Part shown: positions 44,373 to 52,130 of the stretch, in pieces
Numbering within the stretch: position 1 is the first letter of the stretch
Layout: each line of letters begins with the position of its first letter
Assembly (NCBI RefSeq): GCF_000155675.2
Contig: NC_020911.1
Coordinates: 213,501 to 277,500 of the forward strand
DNA length: 64,000 bases
Source of the DNA: Octadecabacter antarcticus 307
Lineage (GTDB): Bacteria; Pseudomonadota; Alphaproteobacteria; Rhodobacterales; Rhodobacteraceae
Direction of reading: 5' to 3'
The notes under the pieces: model-generated
Databases searched by the model: none
Told to the model about the DNA's origin: nothing
The model's input: the letters and a program-made list of their open reading frames with translations, nothing else
Made by a program: the position numbers and the translations under genes

Positions 44373-44700
44373 GACAACCGGATGATCGAACGACTTTGGC
44401 GCTCCCTGAAATATGAATGCATCTATCTCAATGCATTTGAAACCGGTTCAGAAACACGCGCCGGGATTGAAAAATGGATTGCGTACTACAACGCAGAACG
44501 GCCACATTCCACGCACGGAATATTGACCCCAGATGAAGCCTATGACAGAAAAATAGAACCAATGAGATCAGCAGCCTAAATGAAACCCTGATCCACCTTA
44601 AGTTGGCCGCAAACTGGTCGAATTACTGGGACCACCTCTGAGAGCCCCGCTTTCCGGCGCGCTTCAAGATGCGCAGCAGACCTTTTCGGCTTCTTCTATT

Positions 44701-44732
44701 ACCAGGCAGGGCATGTTTACATGCCCGAGAGG
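44701..44732 (-). repeat. Hairpin insertion element HE25, shortened
   Basis: About 32 nt; start CCCTCTC, arms GGGCATG and CATGCCC around TAAA (same arms as HE7), end cut after CTGCCTGGT. It lies in non-coding IS-derived DNA between an IS3 and an IS110. Confidence 0.75.
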
Positions 44733-44790
44733 GCACGAACCTCGTCCGGTGAGGGACGACCCCGTTAGGATTGTGGGTTGGCGTTTTAGT

Positions 44791-45860
44791 TCATGCCATG
44801 CCTCCCACTTGGTCCTGACGGAATTCTGAGCCATCGATCCAACAGCGGTGCATTAGGACGGCCAACTTACGTGCGACAGCAACGACGGCGCGGCGACGTC
44901 CTTTGGTGCGCATCAATCGCATGCCCCCTCTCAGCGATGCAGGCATCGCCTGCCGGGCAGCGCAAGATTTAATCTGGGAGCTTGCCATCGTTCGCATAAG
45001 CAGCGCATTGGCAGCTGCATATAGAACGGCCCGCACGTCTCGATCCCCAGACTTGGATATCCGCCCTGGATTGTCATGCTCTCCTGACTGATATCTTCGC
45101 GGTGTAAGCCCAAAATATGCGCCAACGGTGCGGGATCGTTTAAAACGGGTTGGATCATCAACCGCCGATTTAAAGCTCAACGCAGCGATAGGGCCGACGC
45201 CAGGAATAGTCATCAATTTCATGCAGACATCATCTTGACTGGCTGCCCTCTTAACGCGCCGATCTAGTTCCAAATAATGTTGATACAAAACGGCCCTCGC
45301 ATCGAGCAATGGCACGAGAGCATGTGCCAGAACATCATCGATCTCGATCATGGGCCGTACAACGCTGTCGAAGCTACCATGCTTCACAGTTTTGGGAGGC
45401 GGACTCCAAAAACCTTCAGTAATCCACGCACTTCATTGGCTAGATCAATCGTCTTCTTTAGGAGCGTCTTACGCGTGCTGAGCAACGCGCGTAGGCCATG
45501 AGCCTCACGACTTTTCATATGGACGGGACTAAACCAGCCTGTGCGTAATATTTGCGCGATACCTCGTGCATCTGTTTTGTCGGTCTTATTCCTCATCGCT
45601 GACAGAGCAGCACTCACTTGGCGTGCCTCCATGCAGACAACATCAAAACCTTCACCGGTCAGGCCAAAGAAAAGATGCTGACTCATCGATCCAGCCTCAA
45701 AGCCAACACGTTCAATCGGATGTGGAAATTCCAAAAGGCATTCAGCGATATCACCGACCTCACAAGGCAGCTCTCGCTCGAACAGCACCGTTCCTTTGCC
45801 ATCAACAATGCAAAGTGCACAGGATCGCAATGACACATCTAATCCAGCATAGTATTCCAT
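44791..45860 (-). pseudogene. IS110-family transposase with one frameshift and one hairpin element
   Basis: From ATG 45860: MEYYAGLDVSLRSCALCIVD (catalytic Asp), GFEAGSMSQHLFFGL, RNKTDKTDARGIAQILRTG, then a frameshift near 45385 where one A is missing from an A run (PK-TVKHGSF), then LMTIPGVGPIAALSFKSAV, GAYFGLTPRRYQSGEHDNPG and the C terminus RRAVVAVARKLAVLMHRCW. HE26 is inserted after SSQIKSW and happens to be 36 nt, so it is read through. Correcting both gives 345 codons. Confidence 0.87.
44927..44962 (+). repeat. Hairpin insertion element HE26
   Basis: 36 nt, antisense in the IS110 gene; start CCTCTC, arms GCGATGC and GCATCGC, end CTGCCGGGCAGCG. Removal joins QIKSW to GMRLMRTKG. Same arms as HE13. 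Confidence 0.86.
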
Positions 45861-45952
45861 TATCTATCTCCCTTGTTCACAGCTATGCTGTGATCTTAGT
45901 GGGAGCTCGGCCCAAAAGCGAAAGGCTGCCCAATTACGCATGCTTGCCGCCG

Positions 45953-46129
45953 ATTTTGTCGAAAAACACGGTGTTGCTGGTGCAGAAAGTTGGGCGTCGA
46001 ACAGGCCGTGAGCGCTTTTCCTATCACGCTTTGCGCATTTGCTGCGGTGCAGGAAGGATCTTGGCTAGTTTGCGGCGGTTTTGGGCGGTTGTGGCGAGGA
46101 GGAATTCGTCATTTACGCCGCATGGTCTC
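45953..46129 (-). pseudogene. IS1182-type remnant (C-terminal end and terminal repeat)
   Basis: The minus strand reads NDEFLLATTAQNRRKLAKIL and PAPQQMRKA followed by stop, then the terminal repeat ATTTTGTCGAAAAACACCG-like at 45953, the 3' end of the same IS1182-type family as copies 1 and 2. The rest is missing. Confidence 0.82.
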
Positions 46130-46340
46130 CACCGGCACGCGGCGTGGCACGACGCCGGGCAACCAGTCGGGCGTCAGCCCGGTGCGCGCAAGTTCGGCGA
46201 CGTAGATCGCCATGCGGATGCCGCCGAGGCTGTCGGGCATTCCGGCGACAGTGGCGGCGATCACTTCGGCATCGGCCCGACACCCGGAATGGTTTGAAGC
46301 GGTCCAACGAGTTTCTCACGCTTGGCAATCTGGTTCATCT
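46130..46340 (-). pseudogene. Mixed remnants including an IS110-like stretch
   Basis: The minus strand contains REKLVGPLQTIPGVGP, an IS110-type helix-hairpin-helix motif, then without clear boundary an open stretch reading VIAATVAGMPDSLGGIRMAI and YVAELARTGLTPDWLPGVV that I do not recognise. Two unrelated pieces seem to be joined; GC content is higher than in the neighbouring IS DNA. Confidence 0.4.
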
Positions 46341-46597
46341 CGCGGGAACAACGTAGGATTTTTGCATGTAAAAATAGCAACTGCTCACAAAGCTCGACGA
46401 TCACGTTGCCAGCATTCACAGCAAGCTAAGCTCTGTAGTCCAAATCAATTCTGGTGGTTCGCAGGATCCGTTTCGAACTCAAATTCGGACAACGCTGATG
46501 TCAGAAGGAGCGGAGCAACGTCAGTCGAATTCTCGCATTGCGCGCGTTAATAGGTCGAAGAATTCCGCTTCTTTGCTCGGCGTGAATACCTCCACGA

Positions 46598-46616
46598 GGC
46601 TTTGTTGCACAAATCC
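46598..46616. repeat. Solo terminal repeat of an IS5-type element
   Basis: GGCTTTGTTGCACAAATCC resembles the terminal inverted repeat of IS5/IS903-type elements. No partner or transposase is adjacent; it abuts the truncated IS30 gene. Confidence 0.5.
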
Positions 46617-46629
46617 AATGAGGGGTGTG

Positions 46630-47259
46630 CTTCCCCTTTCCCCAGCGCGTCTTGCGTTCCACCACCGTACCTATCGCTGAGCGATTGAAAGCCCCCTTAA
46701 TCAAGTCTCCTTCCCAGTGGCCAGGAACCAGACGTGCCTCGATGTCTTCGGGACGATGGATAATACGCAACGTTTCCGGCACCATAGCGGAGCCCGCTAA
46801 GCTGGTGCTTTGAGCACCGCGTTTTGGTTTGGCCCGCCGCAGCGCCTCAATCATCAGCGCCTTCAATCCGCCACGTGGCTGAGCGTAGATCGCAGCATAG
46901 ATCGCTTCGTGGCAAATGCGCTGACTGAGATCATCTGGATGCATGAGCCGTAATCTGGCTGCGATCTGCTCTGGCGACCAGCACCAATAGATCAGACGGT
47001 TGCGCACCCAATCATAAAACGGGGCACCAGGGGCCAGCTTCCGCCGCCGACCAGAGCGCCGTTGTGCCATATCATGAGCACGCCGCGCCTCTTGGGGGTC
47101 GTAGCTATCGGACGCGCCGCCCCGCTTCAATTCATGCCCGATGGTGCCATGATGCCTCCCCAGAAGGCGGCCAATCTCACGCAGGCTCGAGCCACGTTGA
47201 TGTTCTGCAAAGATTACGCCTCGTTCCTCGGCGTTCAGGCGTTTGTAGTGGCTTTCCAT
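46630..47259 (-). pseudogene. IS30-family transposase, 3'-truncated
   Basis: Starts MESHYKRLNAEERGVIFAEH, a helix-turn-helix region (SLREIGRLLGRHHGTIGHEL), YWCWSPEQIAARLRLMHPDD, HEAIYAAIYAQPRGGLKALM and GHWEGDLIKGAFNRSAIGTVVERKTR with the first Asp. Homology stops near 46640, where the frame runs into IS5-type terminal sequence, so the second Asp and Glu of the DDE triad are lost. Confidence 0.87.
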
Positions 47260-47793
47260 AGCAACATCCTATGCCGCTCTCAGCGGCAGGTGTCGCACTT
47301 CAATCTTGAGCCTAAGAAGTTGCGGCCAGCACAGCAAATACTGAAAATTTAATTAGTTTCATAATGAGTTATCCTATTTCTTCCCTCTAGCAACCTATTT
47401 GAGATTGCATTAAAGTGACAGCAGCCAGCTACAATCAATTTGCTAAAAAAGGAACCACCAAAAATTCATATTTAAAAATGACTGGATTAATATTATTCTA
47501 CCGTTAACTATTGAAGAACCAGCTGGAATTTTTGGCTGCAGAAGGGGGTGGTCTGTATTTTGTTCACGAGTATATTTCTTAAAGACCTGACGGCGTGGAA
47601 AACGCGGCGTCAAGTTTGTGGCGGACCGTCTCCTTCGCCTTTAAATTTAGAAATCGTGCCTTCATTCTTGGGTAATTCATCGCTTGGCGCTGCCTAATGC
47701 AGCCGCTCCGCCCGATGATAATGTTCGTGTGGGAAGAACGCCTGCGTATGATCCAAAAGTGCGGCGTAAAAGCGGATTTCATCGGGTCAGCGG
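47260..47793. other. AT-rich gene-free stretch before cobN
   Basis: About 530 bp. The first 80 bp are probably the outer end of the IS30 element. From about 47345 to 47560 the sequence is clearly more AT-rich than anything else here, with no ORF or repeat that I can support. The rest (to 47793) shows only short frames. Confidence 0.5.
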
Positions 47794-50700
47794 TCAGTCC
47801 AAAAGACCCCCGATTAGATTACCGATTCGGGCCCGCGCCGAATTGCTTTTAGGAACCCAAAGGCCGCGATCCATCGCTTCTTGCAACCGCTGCGCCATTT
47901 CACGCAGGGCAGGGGCGTTGTGCTCTGCGATGAATTCGCGCGTATCGTCATCTGCTAGATACGCCTCTTCGACGAGGTCGAAATGGTGGTTGCGCACAGC
48001 ACCCGTAGTTGCCGCAAACGCGAACAAGTAATCCACAGTTGCCGCCATCTCGAACGCACCTTTATAGCCGTGCCGTTTGACGCCCGCGATCCATTTCGGG
48101 TTCACCACGCGCGACCGGACCACGCGCCCGATCTCATCTTCCAACGTGCGAATAACCGGGCGTTCGGGGCGCGAATGGTCGTTGTGATAAATTGGTCTGT
48201 CGCGCCCTTGAAGACTGGCAACCGCTGCCGCCGCGCCACCCTCAAACTGATAATAATCGTCGCTGTCCAAGACATCATGCTCGCGGTTGTCTTGGTTCTG
48301 CACAATCGCGTCGACCTGACCCAAACGCGCCTCAAATCCGATGCGATCCCGCACGCCTTCAGCGCCCGCGGCGTAGGCGTATCCGCCCCATTCGAGGTAG
48401 GCATCTGCAAGATCGTCGCGATTGCCCCACAGCTTTTCATCAATCATCGCCTGCAGGCCCGCGCCATAGGCACCGGGCTTTGATCCATAAACCCGTGCCG
48501 TCGCTTCACCCGCTTTGGTCCGTGCTGCGGCGGGGTTCTGATCTGCACTCTCGTCCAGGGCCTGAACAGCCTTCGCTGCGCTATCAAACAGCGCGATCAA
48601 CTGCGGGAATGCGTCACGAAAAAATCCGCTGATCCGCAAGGTGACATCGACGCGCGGTCGCCCCAAAACGCCCTCTGGCAGAACTTCAAACCCAGTGACA
48701 CGGCGGTTCGCGGCGTCCCATTTAGGTTTCACGCCCATCAATGCCATCGCTTGCGCAATATCATCGCCACCGGTGCGCATATTCGCTGTGCCCCACGCGG
48801 TGATCAGCATCGCGCGCGGCCAGTCACCGTGATCCTGAAGGTGCTTTTCAATCAGCAGATTCGCGGATTTCCAACCCAGTTTCCATGCCGTCGGCGTTGG
48901 TACGGCGCGGGCATCGACGGAATAGAAATTCCCACCGGTTGGCAGCACATCCAAACGTCCGCGGGTCGGCGCGCCGGATGGCGCTGGGGCAATAAAATGT
49001 CCCGCAAGCGCGCTGAGAAGCCCCGCCCCTTCGCGCGGGCCGCACCTGCGCACAACAGGCAAAATAGTCTGCATAATTTCCACAACGACCTCTTGCGATC
49101 TCGGGCCAGCGGCTTCGCGTTTGCCGTCAAGGATATCCTGCGAAAACAGCTCCAACCGCTCGACTGTATCGCCAAGGGTGCGCCATGTATCCTCGCTCAC
49201 GGGTGTCAAAACGTGGGGCTTTTCGGCTGCTGATGCCGCCATGTCACAATCCAGCGGGTCAAACCCCAACCCCAAATCAACCGCCAGCGCACGCAACAAA
49301 GATGCATCATGTCCAGTCCCGTCACCGCGCGGCACCCGCGCCAGCGCAATCGCCAAATCACGCTCCAACGTGCCAACGGGTGATTGCCCGAACACATGCA
49401 GCCCATCGCGAATTTGCGCCTCTTTCAGCTCACATAAATACGCATCCAGTTTCGCCAGATCGCCGTCTTCATCGCCTGCAAAACCCGCATCCTGTCCAAG
49501 ACCTGTCACCTCCGACAATGACAAAATCTCACGCCGCAGCAGGTCTATCCGACGCGGATCAACGCCCGCCGCCTCGTAGTATTCGTCAACCAAAGCTTCC
49601 AGATCGCGCAGTGGCCCATAGCTCTCGGCCCGTGTCAGTGGTGGTGTCAGGTGGTCAATAATCACGGCCGCCGCTCGGCGTTTCGCCTGCGTGCCTTCAC
49701 CGGGGTCGTTGACAATAAACGGATAGATGTGCGGTGTGGTTCCCAACACGACCTCGGGCCAACAGGTCTCGCTCAACGCGGTGGCTTTGCCTGGTAACCA
49801 TTCCAGATTTCCGTGCTTGCCCATATGCACAATCGCATCCGCCCCCCAGTAGTGACGCAGCCAGAAATAGAACGCCAGATAGTTGTGCGGCGGCACCAAA
49901 TCAGGCGAATGATAGGTATCTGTGGGGTCAATATTATACCCGCGCGCCGGCTGCAGCGCGACGACGGCCTTGCCGTAGCGATTGATCGATAACGCAAATC
50001 CGTCGGTCCGTAAAAAAGGATCGTTCTCAGGCGCGCCCCAACGGTCCGTTATTTGTTGTCTGACGGTGTAAGGAAGCATATCGAAATGCTGTTTGTAGAC
50101 CGCAAGCGGCAGAACCTCTCCACCCGCCCGATCTGCCCGATCCGTCAGCCAGTTCGTTGGCCCCGCCATCATCGCGTCCATCAGTGCCTGCGCGTCGGCA
50201 GGGGCCTTGGTGTCGTAGCCCTGCGCAGCCAGCAGCCCCAAAACATGGACCGTTGCGGCGGGCGTATCCAGACCTACACCATTGGCCAGCCTCCCGTCCT
50301 TGTTGGGATAGTTGGCCAACACCAAAGCGACCTTCTTATCTGCCTCCGGTACGCCGCGCAGCTTGGCCCACTTCGCCGCAAGGTCCGCGACAAACGTCAC
50401 GCGGTCGCCGACGGCGCGGTACGTGGCGATAGGGCATTCGGTCGCCGTATCGAAATAGGCCTCACCTTTGAAACTGATGGCACGCGACAACACGCGGCCA
50501 TCGACCTCGGGCAGCGCCACATTCATCGCGATGTCGCGCGCGGACAAGCCCGCCAAACCCTCAGACCAAGCGTCTTCTGACGAACCCGCCAAAACCACCT
50601 GAAACACTGGGGCACAATTGGTGAAAGGCGCCGCCAATGGGTTCAGCGTCGCGTTGTCGCCGGAATGGGGCGATCCAACCGCAAAGCTTGTGCAATTCAG

Positions 50701-51483
50701 GATCACGGCGGGTGGCGCGTCAGTGAACAGGTGTTCCAACGTTGCTTGCGACAGTGGATCTTTCAGGGACGCCACAAAGACGGGCAGTGGATTCATCCCC
50801 ACGCGCAGGAGCGATTTAACAAGCCGGTTGATCGGGTTCAGCCCTGCACCCTGCACCAAGGCACGATAGAAAATAATCGGAACAACAGGGGCCCCATCCG
50901 TCCAATCCCGCCGCGCCGTAACTAGTTCAGAAATGCCCGCACCGGGCCAGTACACGCCGGCCTTCAGCAATGGCCGCGCAGATTCCGGCGCGTCGCCACC
51001 ATCCAACATGGCCTTTGCAAAGGCCAAGAAATTCGTCGAATTTTCGGGACCGCCTTCGACCAGATAGGACCAAAGTGCGTTGTAATCGGCATCCGCCACC
51101 GTGGACAGCGCGCGCAATTCTTCGTCTAGCTTGTCGTCACCGGGCAGCAGCGCCAAAGGCACGCCCGCAGCCCGAAGCCGCGCGGCGTATTGTTCAACTC
51201 CATATTTCCAATATCCAACGCCGCCCAAACATCGCACGATCACCAACCGTGACTTGGTCGCGCAGGTGTCCAGATGCAAATCTACCGACATTGGATGTAT
51301 CAGGTGCATCATGCTGGCCAGCCGTAGGGTCGGTGGCTCAGCCATTTCACCGCGCGCCGCAGACAGCGCCGCCAATTCCGTATCGGCCGCAGAAATAACC
51401 ACTATATCCGCAGGCGTTTGCCCCAGATCAACGGGTTCTTTACCGTCATCAATCGCACCCGGAGTTGCCGCCAACAAATGCAT
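47794..51483 (-). CDS. cobN: Aerobic cobaltochelatase subunit CobN
   Basis: A 1229-residue CobN, the large Mg-chelatase-H-like subunit that inserts cobalt into hydrogenobyrinic acid a,c-diamide with CobS and CobT. Family blocks: VRCLGGVGYWKYGVEQYAAR near residue 85, TPAATVHVLGLLAAQGYD, LVPPHNYLAFYFWLRHYWGA, VHMGKHGNLEWLPGK around residue 550, GTANMRTGGDDIAQAMALMG and the C-terminal ARIGNLIGGLL. Its length is usual. It belongs to the aerobic route. No cobS or cobT is present in the window. Confidence 0.95.
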   Translation of the reverse strand: MHLLAATPGAIDDGKEPVDLGQTPADIVVISAADTELAALSAARGEMAEPPTLRLASMMHLIHPMSVDLHLDTCATKSRLVIVRCLGGVGYWKYGVEQYAARLRAAGVPLALLPGDDKLDEELRALSTVADADYNALWSYLVEGGPENSTNFLAFAKAMLDGGDAPESARPLLKAGVYWPGAGISELVTARRDWTDGAPVVPIIFYRALVQGAGLNPINRLVKSLLRVGMNPLPVFVASLKDPLSQATLEHLFTDAPPAVILNCTSFAVGSPHSGDNATLNPLAAPFTNCAPVFQVVLAGSSEDAWSEGLAGLSARDIAMNVALPEVDGRVLSRAISFKGEAYFDTATECPIATYRAVGDRVTFVADLAAKWAKLRGVPEADKKVALVLANYPNKDGRLANGVGLDTPAATVHVLGLLAAQGYDTKAPADAQALMDAMMAGPTNWLTDRADRAGGEVLPLAVYKQHFDMLPYTVRQQITDRWGAPENDPFLRTDGFALSINRYGKAVVALQPARGYNIDPTDTYHSPDLVPPHNYLAFYFWLRHYWGADAIVHMGKHGNLEWLPGKATALSETCWPEVVLGTTPHIYPFIVNDPGEGTQAKRRAAAVIIDHLTPPLTRAESYGPLRDLEALVDEYYEAAGVDPRRIDLLRREILSLSEVTGLGQDAGFAGDEDGDLAKLDAYLCELKEAQIRDGLHVFGQSPVGTLERDLAIALARVPRGDGTGHDASLLRALAVDLGLGFDPLDCDMAASAAEKPHVLTPVSEDTWRTLGDTVERLELFSQDILDGKREAAGPRSQEVVVEIMQTILPVVRRCGPREGAGLLSALAGHFIAPAPSGAPTRGRLDVLPTGGNFYSVDARAVPTPTAWKLGWKSANLLIEKHLQDHGDWPRAMLITAWGTANMRTGGDDIAQAMALMGVKPKWDAANRRVTGFEVLPEGVLGRPRVDVTLRISGFFRDAFPQLIALFDSAAKAVQALDESADQNPAAARTKAGEATARVYGSKPGAYGAGLQAMIDEKLWGNRDDLADAYLEWGGYAYAAGAEGVRDRIGFEARLGQVDAIVQNQDNREHDVLDSDDYYQFEGGAAAAVASLQGRDRPIYHNDHSRPERPVIRTLEDEIGRVVRSRVVNPKWIAGVKRHGYKGAFEMAATVDYLFAFAATTGAVRNHHFDLVEEAYLADDDTREFIAEHNAPALREMAQRLQEAMDRGLWVPKSNSARARIGNLIGGLLD

Positions 51484-51515
51484 CAGCTAAAGCCTTTACA
51501 AACAGGAGAATAAGT

Positions 51516-51674
51516 ATGGATTATAAAGCCTCCGGCGCGCCCAAAGGCCCGAAAGGTCAGCCGCGCCACGAAGAACACAACGCCTTCGGCGGCAAAAACC
51601 CGTCCAACAGGCGCCCGACCAAGGAAGAGCTTCTTGCCAAGATGAAGGCCAACGCTGAGAAGACGAAAGAGTAA
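51516..51674 (+). CDS. Small basic hypothetical protein
   Basis: A 52-residue lysine-rich protein (MDYKASGAPKGPKGQPRHEE) with AGGAG nine bases before the ATG at 51516. It lies on the opposite strand, divergent from cobN by 32 bp and convergent with the acetyltransferase gene. The good ribosome-binding site and low-complexity basic composition support a real gene; function unknown. Confidence 0.6.
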   Translation: MDYKASGAPKGPKGQPRHEEHNAFGGKNPSNRRPTKEELLAKMKANAEKTKE

Positions 51675-51676
51675 TT

Positions 51677-52126
51677 TCACAGCGCTTTTTCCATAAAGAT
51701 TGAGAATTCCGCGTCTTGGTAGTCGCCAAACGGGCCACAAATTGTGAACCCGTGGCGCGCATAAACATTGTGTGCCGCGTGCAGAAGCGATCCGGTTTCC
51801 AAACGCAACATCGCCAGTCCCAAGCCGCGCGCGTGGTCTTCGATCTGGCGCATGATCGCGTCGATCACCCCTTGGCCACGTGACGCTTTTTCAACAAACA
51901 TCGATTTCAGTTCGCCGTACGTACCGTGATCCGCCACAGCGCCAACGCCGACAATCACATCACCGCGCCGTGCGGTGAAGAAATGAATGTCGTCCGCGCA
52001 CAAAGCCTCAAGGCTGAGAAAATAGTTCTCCTCAGCCGGAAACAGGCTTTGCATCAGCGCATGGCTCGCCTCAAGCAATGCGCGGGCTTGGGGGTCAAAC
52101 GGATCGCCTGCCTCAACCGCAATCAT
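51677..52126 (-). CDS. GNAT-family N-acetyltransferase
   Basis: A 149-residue GNAT acetyltransferase. The acetyl-CoA-binding motif is in KSMFVEKASRGQGVIDAIMR (R/Q-x-x-G-x-G/A), followed by LAMLRLETGSLLHAAHNVYARHGF, the usual motif B. Similar proteins have unassigned small-molecule substrates. It ends 4 bp after the cobW stop on the same strand and is probably in the cobW transcript. Confidence 0.85.
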   Translation of the reverse strand: MIAVEAGDPFDPQARALLEASHALMQSLFPAEENYFLSLEALCADDIHFFTARRGDVIVGVGAVADHGTYGELKSMFVEKASRGQGVIDAIMRQIEDHARGLGLAMLRLETGSLLHAAHNVYARHGFTICGPFGDYQDAEFSIFMEKAL

Positions 52127-52130
52127 AGGC

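Larger units (their letters stand above)
43457..44579 (+). pseudogene. IS3-family OrfB interrupted by seven hairpin elements
   Basis: The elements fall after YGSR(Q), TYIP, LVAI, LSNS, AIMNS, VRIS and KGRW. The total length from 43457 to 44579 minus 38+39+40+40+41+37+39 nt equals 283 codons including the stop, with no other frameshift or stop. The joined product reads QVWCVDITYIP (first Asp), IVDWFSRKVISWRLSNSMEA, MNSDQGSQFTGFEWINAL (second Asp), DNRMIERLWRSLKYE (Glu) and YYNAERPHSTHGILTPDEAY. As it stands no full OrfB can be read. Confidence 0.88.
43036..44639 (+). mobile_element. IS3-family insertion sequence carrying nine hairpin elements
   Basis: Related inverted ends AGAGGTGGTC (43036) and GACCACCTCT (to 44639) with overlapping orfA and orfB. 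Two hairpin elements lie in orfA and seven in orfB. After removing all nine, the remaining sequence is a normal, undamaged IS3-family element. Confidence 0.87.

Noticed and set aside
42992-44962. Hairpin elements as a CRISPR array
   Set aside because: Spacing is irregular, copies lie in both orientations, the repeats themselves vary in the middle, and there are no cas genes; they interrupt reading frames rather than alternate with spacers.
15271-44962. Hairpin elements as integron attC sites
   Set aside because: No integrase, no cassette structure, no conserved R-box pairs, and the copies lie inside transposase genes rather than between genes.
15271-44962. Hairpin elements as REP sequences moved by a RAYT transposase
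   Set aside because: No Y1-type transposase gene is in the window, the usual GTAG/GGAG guide before the hairpin is absent, and REPs are normally intergenic. A distant RAYT elsewhere in the genome is not excluded.
47579-47782. 67-codon minus-strand frame before cobN
   Set aside because: No ribosome-binding site, no recognisable motif, and composition unlike neighbouring genes.
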